From Phaeosaccion multiseriatum (lineage: Eukaryota > Ochrophyta, other classes): DNA of 64,000 nucleotides. Both the position numbers and the translations under genes were made by a program. The notes below the pieces were generated by a model that did no database searches, had not been told where the DNA came from, and was given only the letters and a program-made list of their open reading frames with translations. The stretch lies in assembly GCA_965112735.1 (NCBI GenBank), contig OZ218951.1, forward strand, positions 992,001-1,056,000. Reading direction: 5' to 3'. Position 1 is the first letter of the stretch. Each line of letters starts with the position of its first letter. Positions 46,904 to 58,544 of the stretch are shown here, piece after piece.

Positions 46904-49115
46904 TGGGGAGGGCATAGGGAGAATTGTTCGCTTTCACCGCGAAATGCAACTTCGATGGACACCCAACGTGTCCAAGAGGCGGGGAGGCCCGTCGCCAAGT
47001 GGGGAGGAGGAGCAAGACTTTACGTTAGCAGACAGGATGCGCACAGATGAGCGCAGGAACAGCAGTGGTGGAGAGGGGGAGCAGTTGGTGATACAGCAGC
47101 AGCAGCAGGAGCAGCAGTGGAGTAGTGGAGTAGTCCAAGAGGATGGCATCGTGGGACGGGTCAGCAGCGACTACTATGGGGGTGAGGATGATGAGGAGGA
47201 CAAGGAGGAGAGGGGGGAGGAGGAGGAGGAGGAGGAGGAGGAGGAGGAGGAGGAGGAGGAGGAGGAGGAGGAAGAGGAGGAGGAGGACCTAGATGATAGC
47301 ATAGGGAGTATCGAGTCCGATGAGGCGGACGCCATCGCTGGAGGTGGTGGGGACACTTGGGTCCCGCAACACGACCCAACCATCGGAGGTGAGGACAGAT
47401 GGGTACCGCAACACCGCGACCCACCCAGCGGCGCTGGGCCAAGTCTGGTGGTAGCGCCATTAGGGGATAGTGCCGGCGCGGGAACGGGCGTTTTTGGAAC
47501 CGAAACTGAAACTCGGACTGCTGCCGCTGCTGGTGGGGAGGGAGATGGAGATGAGGATGAAGGTCACGGTATGCGCGAGGAGGACGGTGTTGTTGAGAGA
47601 GCGGAGGAGGAGGAGGAGGAGGAGGAGGAGGAGGAGGAGGGTGATGGTGGTGGGGATGGTGACGTCCCGAGAAGGAGGCGGGAGCACGTCTGTGGTAAAA
47701 GAGTCGGAGGGGAAGAGCGGGACCGATTAAAAGAGAAAGGGAGGGGGGCCGGGATCGACCTCCTGCCCGACGTTGTGCAGTTAGGCGACGAGGAGCGGGA
47801 TCGATTGAAAGTCGGGCTCGATATTTTCCATGCCTTCTGGACGGAGCAAACGACGTCCGAGCCCAGGCACAAGCACAAACGGGGGGAAGGGGAGGGAAGG
47901 GGGGACGGTGGAGAGACTTCGAGGCTCCAAACCCATCCGTTGTACGCTCGGCTTGTAGAGGCACATCGTCAAGGCCGTGCCGAGGCCGCCGCCGTCGCTG
48001 CTACTGATAGTAATGTTCCTCCCAGGCTAAGGCTAAGGCTAGGAGGAGGAAGAGGAGAGGGTGGGGGTGGGCTCCACACAGCCTGTACCGTGTTGGTGCA
48101 AGCAGCGCTGCGGGCAGAGCAGAGGGCCTTGGTGAGGGCCGTGTGGAGGTGGAGAGGAGCGGTGGCGGTGGGGACGGCCGTGGAGAGGGCGGTGGATGCT
48201 ACAGAGACGGAGTTCGAGCAAGTGTGTGAGAGGTACGTGCACCAAGGGGCGTGTGTGTGTGTGTTTGGGTAGGTGGGAGGGAGTATGAGTGTGTGCTTTT
48301 TTTCTCCTCAACTCTCTTCTGTCTCTCTCGGTGTGTGTATTGTGTGTGTGCGCGCGTGCAGACTCGTGGAGGAGGCGGAAGAGCGTTGCGAGGAGAGGCT
48401 GGCGTCAGCGCTGGAGGAGGCAAGGAGAGGTGAGAGAGGGAGAGAGACAGAGAGAGAGAGCAAGGAAAGAGAGAAAGGGAGAGATACATGCACAGAGAGG
48501 GAGAGGGAGATGGAGAGAGAGGGAGACACACACAGGGAGACAAACATACACAGAGGGGGAGATAGAGAGACGAGCAAGAGATGATCCTCCCCGGCCTGTG
48601 CGTGGGCCCTTGGCAAGGAAGAGGAAGAGGAAGGCGGGCCGCGTGTGGTTGCTGGCAGCAGTCTTCTCCCCTCTCTCTGTGCTTCGTCACCATTCCTTTG
48701 CAACAAACAAACTTACCGACTTTCCTCTCTCTCTCGCCGTCTCTCCCCCCGTCTTGCCTCTCTCTCCTTCCCCGCTTGGCGCCACCCCCTTTTCTGTCAT
48801 CACACCCTCCTCTTTTCCTCACTCCTTCATCACCACGCCACTCGAAACTCAAAAGTGGAACACTCCTTGGCTGAGGAGAATGCAAAGCTCCGGCGCAGAG
48901 TGAGCCAACTCCTCCTCCAGCACGGAAACGGACAGCAGGGCGACAGTGAGCCCGAGACGACTCACCATGAGCAGGAGGGGAGCGAGAGCAGCCAATCCAC
49001 CTCCCCCCTCGACAGCCCCGTTAAGGCAGATGTGCCGACGCCGATTGACGGGACGATAGGAGACTGTGAAGACATTAATGGTGGGGCATATCGAGACCGG
49101 GGGGCGTCGTTCTGA
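45634..49115 (+). CDS. Unknown large acidic protein with C-terminal coiled coil
   Basis: Exons: 45634-45971, 46159-46338, 46613-48232, 48362-48429, 48856-49115 (stop TGA); each junction agrees in phase, giving 821 residues. The N-terminal 250 residues look folded (LAGLILTVHCCGAGLC, VAVIHVESHDHSLCGDAW, VETVLYRIRHANERV, LGYTELLVYKLEENG). They are followed by a long acidic disordered part with a poly-Glu run at 47217-47290 and a Gln-rich LVIQQQQ patch. The last exons form a coiled coil (LVEEAEERCEERLASALEEARR joined to VEHSLAEENAKLRRRVSQLL), supporting the splice choices. No family recognised. It shares a promoter with another acidic, nuclear-looking protein, hinting at co-expression. Confidence 0.72.
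46425..46590. repeat. CCCT/TC-rich simple repeat in intron
   Basis: TCCCTCCC and CTCTCT runs fill the second intron (46339-46612) of the 45634 gene up to its acceptor. Confidence 0.9.
47217..47290 (+). repeat. GAG trinucleotide repeat, coding poly-Glu
   Basis: About 23 GAG units in frame with the acidic protein, interrupted only by GAA. A second, shorter run lies at 47603-47640. Confidence 0.95.
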
Positions 49116-49342
49116 GTCGTTTCGTCGTATAGTTTCTTGTTTTGTGTATATTTTATTCTGTTGGGCATGGTGTTGATAAGAATTAATTTGAAGGAGAAAA
49201 AGAGGGTGCCGTAGTTGGGTACTTGGGAAGGTAGGCGAAGCTCGCCACCAGGCAACTACTGTCACCAGAGGAAAGGAGCCTTCCTTACACCAACTAACGT
49301 AACGTGCTTTGCTTCTCTCTGCTCATAATGCACAACGCGGAA
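49116..49342. other. 3' flank of the 45634 gene
   Basis: AT-richer than its surroundings (TTTTGTGTATATTTTATTC near 49138), probably the polyadenylation region. No gene is seen. Confidence 0.4.
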
Positions 49343-50900
49343 GACTAACCATGAGTTCCTTGGTTGATGAACCACCTCTGCTCCTCCGTAAACCGCCAAT
49401 TTCGCGAGGGGTAACCGCGGAAGACACGCCCCAAAAGCCCCTCCTGAAAGTCGGGAGGGACAAACTCGAGTGAGTGATCCGGCTGAACGTGCACCACTAG
49501 AAAAGGCCAAGCACGAGTAGCCCAATCATCCCCCAATACCGAGCCCCGCACCAACACCACCACTCCTCGATGAAGCTGTCGCTCCGTTGTCAACTGTGAA
49601 ACACGAGGCAGCGTATGTGGAAGAGGTGTGCCTTGACCACCAACAGCTGACTCCTCCTGCTCCTACTGTGGAGCACCGCCACACCCTCTCCGAACCACCC
49701 GTCGCTCTCGCCTTTGGGCTACAGCGTCTTGCCGCCCAGCTCCTTGTCTCTCCACCCCTCACTCCTCGTAAGTCCAGGGAGGTGTCGCCAAGCAAGTGAT
49801 ACCAACCAGCACACGTTGATGTCTTCCAAGTGCTCGTACGTGCCCATGTCGGCCACTCGTTCACTTCCTTCTGTCCCCCTTGGGGCGCACAGATCCCCCC
49901 AGCCCTCGCACGCGACAAGGTGGTCCACAGACTCTCAACAAATCGGTGAACCCTCCTTTTTGCTGCCATGCTGATCCATGAGCTCCCGCGCCATCTCGTG
50001 TCTGTTCGTCTACCAGCACGACTGTAAAAGCGGTCACTACGAAGCTGGCGCCAGCCGCCCAGGATACATCTGACCAAGTCGCGGGGGCCCGTCAATCTCC
50101 AACTTCTGTGAACCCGAGAGCGGCTGAACCTCTCCCGCCCCCGTGGAACTACTGTCCTGGCTTTGCTTCTCCTCCATGTCATGCCGAAGTGAGTTGACAA
50201 CCGCTGCGGGGGCCATCGCCCAGTGGGCAATGAGGCCTGCAGGTCGGTTTGCTGCTGAGGAGTGCCCTGCGCAAGCTGTTGTTGCGCCGCCTGTTGGGAC
50301 AACGGTACTACCGCGTCCTTGTGCCACAACTGCTGCTGCTGCTGGTGCTGGTGCTGCTGGTGCTGTGCCTTCTCTTCCTCAAGCTGCAACTGCTATTTCA
50401 CCTTCTCATCCTCCAACTGCAGGTGCTGCTTCACCTTCTCTTTCTCCAACTACACCTGCTGTCTCTCCTCCTCTTCCTGCAGATGCCATGCCTTCTCCTC
50501 CAGCAGTCTACGACGCATCTGCTCTTCCCTCAGTTTCTGCTGTTTTTCTTGCCACCGCTGCCTCTGTTCCCTCTCTATCGAGGCTCTCTGTTTCGCAGGG
50601 TCGTCCTCCCTTATTACCCTCACATGCAGCCACGGTTGCTCATTCTCCTTCCGTTGTTGCCGACGGTGTTGGGGGCTCTCTGTCCGCTGAGGCTGAGGAG
50701 GCTGTTGCAGAAGAAGAGGCTGCTGCTGAGGAGGCAGATACCCGAGGGTGCTGCGTCATCGGTTGAGGCTGCCACTGCCGCGGCTGAGGCTGCCCTTGCT
50801 GCTGCTGAGGCCACTCCTCCTACGTAATGTGTGTGAGACGAGAGTGCCATGGTGAGGAGGAGGGGGGACGCGTGCACGATTGGAGAACGGGGAGTAGACC
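49343..50900 (-). pseudogene. Degenerate minus-strand gene, possibly retroelement-derived
   Basis: Coding-like pieces occur in different minus-strand frames. Near 50400-50640 a Gln/Glu-rich helix reads RWQEKQQKLREEQMRRRLLEE and is then cut by two in-frame stops. Around 50100-50170 it reads GAGEVQPLSGSQKLEIDGP; at 49760-49880 VADMGTYEHLEDINVCWL; and at 49345-49660 an open end reads VVLVRGSVLGDDWATRAW, then FVPPDFQEGLLG and WFINQGTHG. Either a multi-exon gene I could not splice or a decayed element. No reverse transcriptase, integrase or zinc knuckle is seen. Plus-strand open frames here are compositional. Confidence 0.35.
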
Positions 50901-51159
50901 CCGAACGGCGGAGGCCGCCGAAGCGACCGCCACCGAACAAGGGTGCGAGAACTTAGGCCGGCCGGCCCGCCAGGAGAAACTTTATTGACTAATAGAACTC
51001 AGGTCAGGATGGACGGACGTCGCCATTTGAAGGGCAATGACCAACTTACAAAGATCGCGCTACTGTACAACCAAAGAAAAACATCTTCCCGCGGCGACCG
51101 CTAGGAGCAGCGCGATAGCGGCCTGCGCCCCGTAGCGCAGGGCCCACGCTCGGGCAGCC

Positions 51160-52204
51160 ATGGCCGACGGGAAGGAGGACCCTCCCAAGCGGCGCTTCAA
51201 GCCCAAGGCCCAGCGCAAGGCTGTCAAGCCCAAGGCCGAGCCTGCAGCACCCGAAGGTGGGTGGGGAGGCGTGACAGGGAGCGGGAGAGGGGAGGGAGCG
51301 GGAGAGAGAGAGGGAGAGAGAGAGGCGGGGGGAAGAGAGAGGGGGAGAGAAGGAGGAAGAGAGAAAGAGGCATTCATTGGTTTGTTGGCTGAGGCATTTA
51401 CCTTCATCCCCACTCCCTGCCGGTCCCATGTAATAATACACCCCCTCAATGCCTGTCGCGTGTCTGTGCAGCCGAGGCCAGCGGGAGAGGATATGGAGGA
51501 GGCGACGGGTGGAGAGGAGGGCGAGGAAGGTGTGTGAGGGGCATGGCGTCTGGTTGGGCTGTGGTGGGGCGATGATGCCGAGGGGGTGAAGGGTGGGGAG
51601 GCAGGCGACGGGGAACGTACGCGATTGGCGTTAACTTGGAGAACGGAGGCGCGACTGGAGATGGATAGTAAAAGGATCCACACGCGGTCTGATGCCTCTT
51701 ACTTTTATGCACAGAGGACACCCACCTCCCCCGAGTGGCAACAAAGCCTCTGACACCCCCCTCGTTGTCGCTACCTTTTGCGTGTGTATACTGTACTATA
51801 CTGCTGGCGTGTGGTGTGGTGTATTCCAGGAGGGGAGGGAGGGGGTTTGAAGGCGCGCGAGGGAGAGGGAGAGGCGGGAGAGGCTTTGTCATGCCCAGAG
51901 GAAAGGACTTTTTTGAAGCCGGGGGCGGGGACAGCTCTTCCCTGGGTGCAGGAGCCACTTCGACAAGTGGCCGGCAGGTTATGATGAGGCCTAGCCCCTC
52001 CAGTGGTGGCGCAGCCTCCTCCTCCTCCACCTCCTCCTCCACTCGAGGAGGAGGTGGCGGGTTGAGCAGCAGCAAGAAGGGACAAGAGGAAGGGGCAGGG
52101 GCAGCACCAGCAGCAGACGAGGTGGTGGAGGGAGGAGAGGATAGGGAGGCTGGAGCGACATCAGCAGCCGTGGGGGCAGGCCGCGGAGGAGGAGGAGGAG
52201 GAGG

Positions 52205-52239
<35 letters not shown>

Positions 52240-53040
52240 GGGGAGGGGGGCGGGGACGTAGCAGTAGTGGGAGGGATGGGTTAGGTGCCGGGGAGGAGGG
52301 GGACGGGATCGATTTCTACGGCGACGGAGGAGAGAAAGACGACGAGGAAGAGGATTCAATCGCGAAGAAGAAGAGAGAGGATGAGGAGAAGGACAAGGTG
52401 GGGCAGGAGAGTTTTCAGTTTTCAGTTTTCAGTTTTTGTGTCCTTTTCAGTATCGAACATCATTAATGGGATCGATATGGGCAGAGAGGGAGGGGAGGGG
52501 CTGCTATGTCATGAGAGAGAGTTGCTGTCTTTGTGTGTGAGGAGGAGCGGCAGAGCCAACCCCCTACCTTTGATTGGGCCTTTGACTTGCACACGAGTGT
52601 AGGAGGAGGGTGGTAGAGCGACGTGGTAGGGGCGTGGTATGGTGGTGTTGAGAAGGATCAACGGCGGAGAAGAGGAGGGAGAGATGGGTGTGATGTGGAG
52701 GAAAAGGTGGTGTTGATGTTTTGTCAAGAAACAACCTTGGCAGTGCGTACGTGTGTGGAGTAACTTCTTTCACTCACCAACGACCATTCTTGCTTGCAGC
52801 ACCTTGATTTAGAAACAACGTTGTGACCAGTATACTCACTCATTTGTGATTATGCCCGCCTCCACATCAAATGGCGTCGTGTCCCGAATGTCCAACTTAC
52901 TGCTCAGGACTTTGGCTCTCTGACCGTCAAGGGCCAAGTGATGGACGTCAATGACCGTATGCGGCCCATCGCTCTGGAGTATGGCTCCACCTCCAACCCA
53001 GGTATGCATGTGAAAGAGGTCAATCAGAGAGAGAGCTTTT

Positions 53041-53109
<69 letters not shown>

Positions 53110-55046
53110 TGCGTGTCTGCGTGCCTAAAGGAGAAGGAGAAGGAAGAGGAGGAGGAGGAGGAGGAGGAGGAGGAGGAGGAGGAGGAGGAGGAGGAGGGAG
53201 GGAGGATGGGTTGTACAGCCCAAGTGTAACCGACCATGATGCCACCCCACCCCCACAGAACAAATTAACCTCCGCTCTGTGTCTGTTTTTTTGGATCCTC
53301 ACCGCAACACACCATCGACACCACAACACCTTTTTCTCTGTCTCTCCGACTTCTCTCTCTCTGCCCGTTCCTTTAGCCTATCTGATTCGCTGCATTTGTG
53401 CTTACCCCTCGCTCTACCATGTACTGTACCACACCATGCCATACCCTATCGCTCAGACGAGGCCATCTTCGCGGACCCCAACGACACGATAGCCATGGAG
53501 GAGGAGGAGGACTCGAGCATTTTCTTCATTCAGCTACCCACCAGGCTGCCGCAGGTCACGGAGGACTGCCTTTATAGCAACGCTGAGGGAGTGCCGCCGA
53601 CGCCCCCCGCCGACAAGGAAGGTGGGTAGGGGGTGGGGGAGGTGTGGGGGGTTGGGGGTTGGGATGGCAGTGGATGGGAGAGGAGGAGGAGAGGAAAGGA
53701 GAGGGAGTGGAGGGTGGGCGGCGTTCACGTGTGCCTGCGACGATGCTGCCGCCGCCGCCGCCCAAGAAGAGATGTGTGTATGTGTATGTGTGTGTGTGGT
53801 ATGTGTGTACTTTGACCTCCCCGTCTCTGTCTCTTTTTCTCCCCCCCCCCTCACTCTCTGTTTTCCTTGCCTCAGACTCATCAGGGGAGAAGGTAGAGCC
53901 AATGTTCGATGATTCACTAAGCAAGATGAAGGCGGGGCCGGTGGGCAAGCTCCGAGTGCATGAGTCCGGCAAAGTGGTGCTAGTGCTCGGAGGGGTCACC
54001 TTCGACGTGTCGACCGGGGTGCGTGTGTGTGCATGTGTGCATCGTGTGTGTGCATGTGTTTGTGTGTGCGTGTGTGTGCATGTGTTTGTGTGTGCATGTG
54101 CGCATCGTGTGTGTGCATGTGTGTGTGTGTGTGCGTGTGTGTGCGTGTGCGTGCTATATACGTCTGTGTGTGTGCGTGCATGCTGTCTGGTCTGGCTCCC
54201 TCCCCCTTCGCTCGCCCTCTGTGGCTCTGTGCCTCTTTGCCTCTTTGCCTACGCCACTCCGCTTTGCGTCTCTGTGTCTTCTCAATCTCGCCTGCTCTCT
54301 TCCTCTGAAGGTGTCTCTTATCAATCTCGCCTGTTCTCTTTCTCTGAAGGTGGCTTGCGAGTTCGCTGAGGATCTGGTGGCCATTGAGCCGGAAGAAAAG
54401 GCCTTCAGGCTCTTCGGGCAGGTGAGAGAGGGAAAGAGGGGAGGGAGGGAAGGAAGGAGGGAGGGAGGGAGGGAGGGGGAGGGAGGGAGGGGAAAGAGGG
54501 CATGAAGGTCGAGAGGGATGAAGGTCGGGAGGGAGAAGAGGAGAGAGAGCGGAGAGGGAGGGATGGAGGAGAAGAAGGAAGGAAGGAAGGAAGGACGGGA
54601 GGGAGGGAAGGAGCAAGTGAGGAGAGGGATGGAGGAAACGCCCTCCTATACTCTCCATACAAGAGGGGGCATTTTCGAACATTCATAGGCAAGAGAAGAG
54701 TGTAAGTGCGCAGTTTCTTCGGCCCTTGTGCTACTCTCTGCCAGCGCCGTTCTCGGACTGCACTGCCTCTCCGCCGCGCCCACTCCACCTGCTTGTCGTC
54801 TTCCTCGGCACTCAACTACGCGCGCTTCCCCTCTCTCCCTCCCTCCTCCTTCCCCATATGCCTCTACTTCTGTCCTTACCGTACCTCCTCTCGGGAGAGC
54901 AGGTCACTCGTCGGTTAGTGTGCAGCCCTGACTTTGCTGCGCTTCACACGCTCAAGGCGGAGAGGGCAGCGCAGGGAGGGGTGGCGGTTGGTGGTACAGG
55001 AGGGGTGAAGGCCGAGCTGGACGAGGACGATGGGGAGAACTGGTGA
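51160..55046 (+). CDS. POLR3D: RNA polymerase III subunit RPC4 (POLR3D/C53)
   Basis: Exons: 51160-51256, 51472-51529, 51830-52397, 52908-53001, 53457-53621, 53876-54018, 54350-54421, 54903-55046; all GT-AG and in phase, 446 residues (human 398). RPC4 dimerises with RPC5 (C37) and works in Pol III initiation, termination and reinitiation. The N-terminal part has the basic KRRFKPK motif and a Gly/Arg-rich region (RGGRGFEGARGRGRGGRGF), then Ser/Gly low complexity. The C-terminal domain (PF05132) is clear: FFIQLPTRLP, GPVGKLRVHESGKVVLVLGGVTFDV, and LVCSPDF after the last intron, as in the family ending LGHVxxKLVCSPDFxxLL. The tail is acidic. Intron 53002-53456 carries two microsatellites and the 54019-54349 intron a duplicated acceptor. 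Confidence 0.9.
53041..53195 (+). repeat. CTGC tetranucleotide and GGA trinucleotide repeats in RPC4 intron
   Basis: About 16 CTGC units (53041-53108), then about 18 GGA units (53138-53195), separated by 30 bp. Confidence 0.95.
54019..54170 (+). repeat. GT-rich dinucleotide repeat in RPC4 intron
   Basis: Interrupted (TG)n with CATCGTGTGTGTGCATG units, starting at the donor site. Confidence 0.9.
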
Positions 55047-55729
55047 CCGGGGATGGGGGGCACAGCACAGTGTGGGGGGATGGGTGGGTGCGTAACGGAA
55101 GCTGCACCCCTTTCTCTTTGGGCGGTCCTCGCCCAACGGAGGGGAGGATCCCAACGTATTAAAATTGAAACAGTATTATTATGAATTAGAAGAAAGCGCT
55201 ACTACGTTGTCTTGCTGCCTCTGCTTTGCTCATACCTTCGCTTCTTTTTCATGACGCGAAGAAGCACGTGCCGTCTTGCCCTTGATCCTCACTCCCTCGT
55301 GTTAGCCAGTAAAGTCAGGGAGTCACTCAGTCAACCAGTCTATCTGTCTATCAGTGTCAATTAAAAGTATATAGGGACCCTATCTTGCCCCCGGGGAGTT
55401 CCCTGCTGTGGCCACCGTGTGCGCTTCCAAGAAGCACATGGGTTGGCCTGGAGTTTGACGTGGGTAGACAGTTGTGGGCCGCTACCTCCCTCTGCCTAGG
55501 AGTAGGAAGGTACCCCCAAGCTGAGCGCTGCTGTTCCGGTCCAAGTAAAGGAGAGAGAAGAGTCTGACTGGGGCTATCCCACCCTAAGACCCTGGAAGCT
55601 TCCTTTGAGATAAGGAAGCTTTCGACTTGGTCTTTACGGGTTCAGGAGTGCGGGGGGGGGCAGCCGGGCCCAAATGATCCGTCACCCACAGCATTGACTT
55701 ATGGTACTGCCTACCTAACCATACGTAAT
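55047..55729. other. RPC4 3' flank, no gene seen
   Basis: AT-rich near 55155-55195 (likely polyadenylation region). A hairpin with 10-bp arms (AAGCTTCCTT and AAGGAAGCTT) lies at about 55598-55622. No coding signal. Confidence 0.5.
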
Positions 55730-55889
55730 TGAGCCCATCCCAGCTCCACCACAGAGCTCAGATAGGTCCAGCTCCTCCTCCCATGACTGGAAGGCGATCA
55801 ACCCTTCTTGCTTGCACAAGGCCGAAACATCCACCGACGGCGCAACCCGAGGTTGGAGAAAGGATTGACCTAACAGAGGCGGTGGGAGG

Positions 55890-55910
55890 GTCGCTTGCTG
55901 AAAGAACGGC

Positions 55911-55965
<55 letters not shown>

Positions 55966-56406
55966 GCCGCTGTTGCTGTTGCTGCTGCTGCTGCTGCTGC
56001 TACTGCTATTGCTGCGGCTGCTGCACCAGGGGTACCCGCAGTTGATGCTGGTAGCCCGACTGAGGAGTGCGGCAGGAGACGCAGGGACAACGTGAGGGCA
56101 ATCAGGCGATCCGGGTGGCGGTAAACAGTGTCGGACAGCTGCTGCGGGGGTTGCCCCTGCTGCTGCTGAGGGGGGCACTGCTGCTGCTGAGGCAGCCCCC
56201 TGTGGCTGCCGACTGCTATCGTTGCTGCGGTACTGCGGCTGCCATCTGCTCCGGTGACCACTCTTTCTGAAAAGGGGCTGCACTGCGGTTGCCCACTGCT
56301 GAGGCGACCACTGTTGATGTTGAGGTAGAGGAACCGGCTGCAGAGGCTGATGGGGATAATGGGGTCCTGGAAGCTGAGCCTGCGGGTGATTCTGCTGCGG
56401 CTGATG

Positions 56407-56443
<37 letters not shown>

Positions 56444-56620
56444 GGCACCAGGGGTGGGGGCTGCTGATGTTGCGGTGGAGGATGTTGCTGAGACTGATGC
56501 TGTTGCTGCTGCTGCTGCTGCTGAGACTGTGCAGGCGGCTGGTAGCGTGCCTGCTGAGCACGTCCTCTCGGCGGTGAAGTATTACGCTGCATCCGCTAAG
56601 GAGGAGGAGCGGATTGCCGG
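55890..56620. repeat. CAG/CTG-rich low-complexity region
   Basis: CTG repeats at 55912-55960, 55979-56000, 56400-56445 and 56500-56525 with related flanks. On the minus strand it gives a Gln/Pro-rich frame (55870-56592), on the plus strand Ala- or Leu-rich frames. Whether any is translated is unclear; the minus-strand Gln/Pro frame is the likeliest. Confidence 0.6.
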
Positions 56621-56636
56621 TTGACCATCGCTTGCA

Positions 56637-57072
56637 TTATGTCCCCGTCAGGAAATCGAGGCGGTCCAACAGTTCCTCTATATCAGGAGCCATCGCCGCC
56701 CGTATCGCGCGAAGGCTCTCACGTTGCTCCAGCGTCGCCTGCCGCCCTGGTCGAAAGGAAATAGTGCGTGGGAGCCGAAAGCTGTCCCCAGACCCTACTC
56801 TTCCATCCAGGAACCGTGTGCCCTCCGCTGTGAGAGCGTTCGTGGGGCTGTGTTGCCCTGCCACAACCACCACCATTACCAGCATTACTGTGTGTATTGT
56901 CTGCGGCGAAATAACCGAACGTGCTGTCGCCCTCCACTGCAGAAGCCACCCCCTCCGACTGCTGCACCACTCCCTCCGATGAAGTGGTCTCGGGGCCCAA
57001 CAGTTCCTCGGTCAGTTCGTCCACTCCTCTGTCCTCTTCGCCAGATTCCGGCGGAGCTGAGGCGTCCGCCAT
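56637..57072 (-). CDS. Possible small acidic two-exon gene
   Basis: Minus-strand model: 57072-56880 and 56827-56637, 127 residues. Exon 1 starts at an ATG and is acidic (SGEEDRGVDELTEELLGPE). Exon 2 reads TRFLDGRVGSGDSF and ends DIEELLDRLDFLTGT. The join is in phase (1) with donor GTAATG and acceptor CTCACAG, but the intron would be only 52 bp, shorter than any other in the window, so a frameshifted pseudogene is an alternative. The Gln/Pro-rich frame just downstream may belong to the same locus. Family not recognised. Confidence 0.35.
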
Positions 57073-57367
57073 CCCTCCCCCCTTGACGCGGAACGCGGGA
57101 GACGAACGCCGAGCATTGAAAAGAATCGAAAGAGGGAGAGTGAGTGAGTGAGGGGAGGGGGGGGAGGGATCGAGGGAGGGAGGAAAAAGGAAAAAGGAAA
57201 AAGTAAAAAAAAAAGGAAAAGCCTTGGTCACCAGGTTTTGATCTTTAGAAGACGTGAAGATTACGATGAATATAACGAGAAGCAGGGCCAACGCCCAATG
57301 TCTAATCAACATGACGTCGGCAGTTCAATTCTGTCCAGAAGCTGGAATCTTGATGGCCTCCATCATA

Positions 57368-57420
57368 GCTTCTGTAACTCAGTGGTAGAGTGCGTGTTTA
57401 GTAGCATTCCACATCTCATT
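57368..57420 (+). other. tRNA-like 5' half (D-arm), possible SINE head
   Basis: CTGTAACTCAGTGGTAGAGTGC has a perfect 4-bp D-stem (ACTC/GAGT) and a near-consensus A box, as in many tRNA 5' halves. No pairing anticodon stem or T-arm follows, so it is not a working tRNA. Downstream, CTCATT...TTTTTTCCTCGTTCCTTT is repeated twice (57413-57440 and 57479-57516). Confidence 0.4.
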
Positions 57421-57894
57421 TTTTTCCTCGTTCCTTTGTGAGTGCTGCGCTGGTCGTTCTCCCCTCGCCATCGAGCACTCTCATTCTATTTTTTTCTTTT
57501 TTCCTCGTTCCTTTACAGTTGTATGTTTGCTCCGCTGGTTTTGCTCACCCCCTGTGTGCTCCCGCGTTGTGCTCTCACCCCCCTGGCATTCTCGCCCCCC
57601 AACACTCTCGTTTGATCTTCCGGGGCAGTGGTCACATTTAGTACAGTTACGAGTATGTGGGGGAGGCCGAAATGAGGGCGAAGGGAGAGGAAAATTGAAA
57701 ATTAGACCTTTTTGGTGACAGCAAGATTGTGATGAGTAATGACATCCCCACAGCCTCGCCTGAGCAGGACTAGTGTAACTTGAAGGGTGTAGAGAGTGTA
57801 TGTATCTCTGTGTCTCTTGGAGGGGGGGAGTGCTCGGAGGGTTGCTTGTCCAGCTAGTAGGACATCACAAGAGCACGAACGCTCGGAGGCGTTG

Positions 57895-58075
57895 TGTCCC
57901 GTCAAGAGGAGATGGCAGTGAATGGGCAGAGTGTCGGCTCAAGAGGGGATGGCAGTGGATGGGCTGTGACCGCTCAAGGAAGAGGGGATGGCAGTGGATG
58001 GGATGGGTCGGCACAAGAGGAGAAAGCACTGGATGGGTTGGGCTGGCTCAAGAGGGGATGGCAGTGGAGGCGACA
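57895..58075 (+). repeat. Minisatellite of about 38-bp units around GATGGCAGTGGATGG
   Basis: Five imperfect units, each starting near CAAGAGG(G/A)GATGGCAGTG(G/A)ATGGG. The core is shared with several other places in the window. The stretch lies in a gene-free interval (57073-58544) in which I see nothing else coding. Confidence 0.85.
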
Positions 58076-58544
58076 CAATAACAAGAGAAGCAGCAGCAGC
58101 AGCAGAGAGCAGCGAGACAAAGTCAGGAGACGCTTACGTCATTCGCGCCTGCCTCTCTCTCTTTCTCTTTCGTTAGACCACTTAAGTAAACACCCGGCTT
58201 GACAACAGCTTGACACAGTCCAATGCAGTTACGGGCGGTCCAGGGAGAGACCCTCTCCTGCCCTGCCATTATATTGATTAATCAATTATTCAATCGTAAA
58301 TGTGTATAACCGATGAGAGGTTTCCTCTAGTACTACCCCCTCCCTCCCTCACCCTCCCCACCTCACTCCCCCCCTCCCTCCTTCACTTGCTCACTCAATA
58401 TATAGCTCCACTCGACTCCTCTGCCCCCCCCTTCTCCACTATAGACCCACACGTATCCTACCCTACCACCCTCACAGCCTATACCATGAAACACGCAGCA
58501 GCTCCTGCCCTTGTGTCATATCAAAATGACAAAACGGCTCTCAT

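Noticed and set aside
50143-50766. Plus-strand Ala/Pro/Ser-rich 207-residue open frame
   Set aside because: Its minus-strand counterpart has helix-like Gln/Glu/Arg coding with local stop codons; the plus frame is a compositional shadow with no splice or start support.
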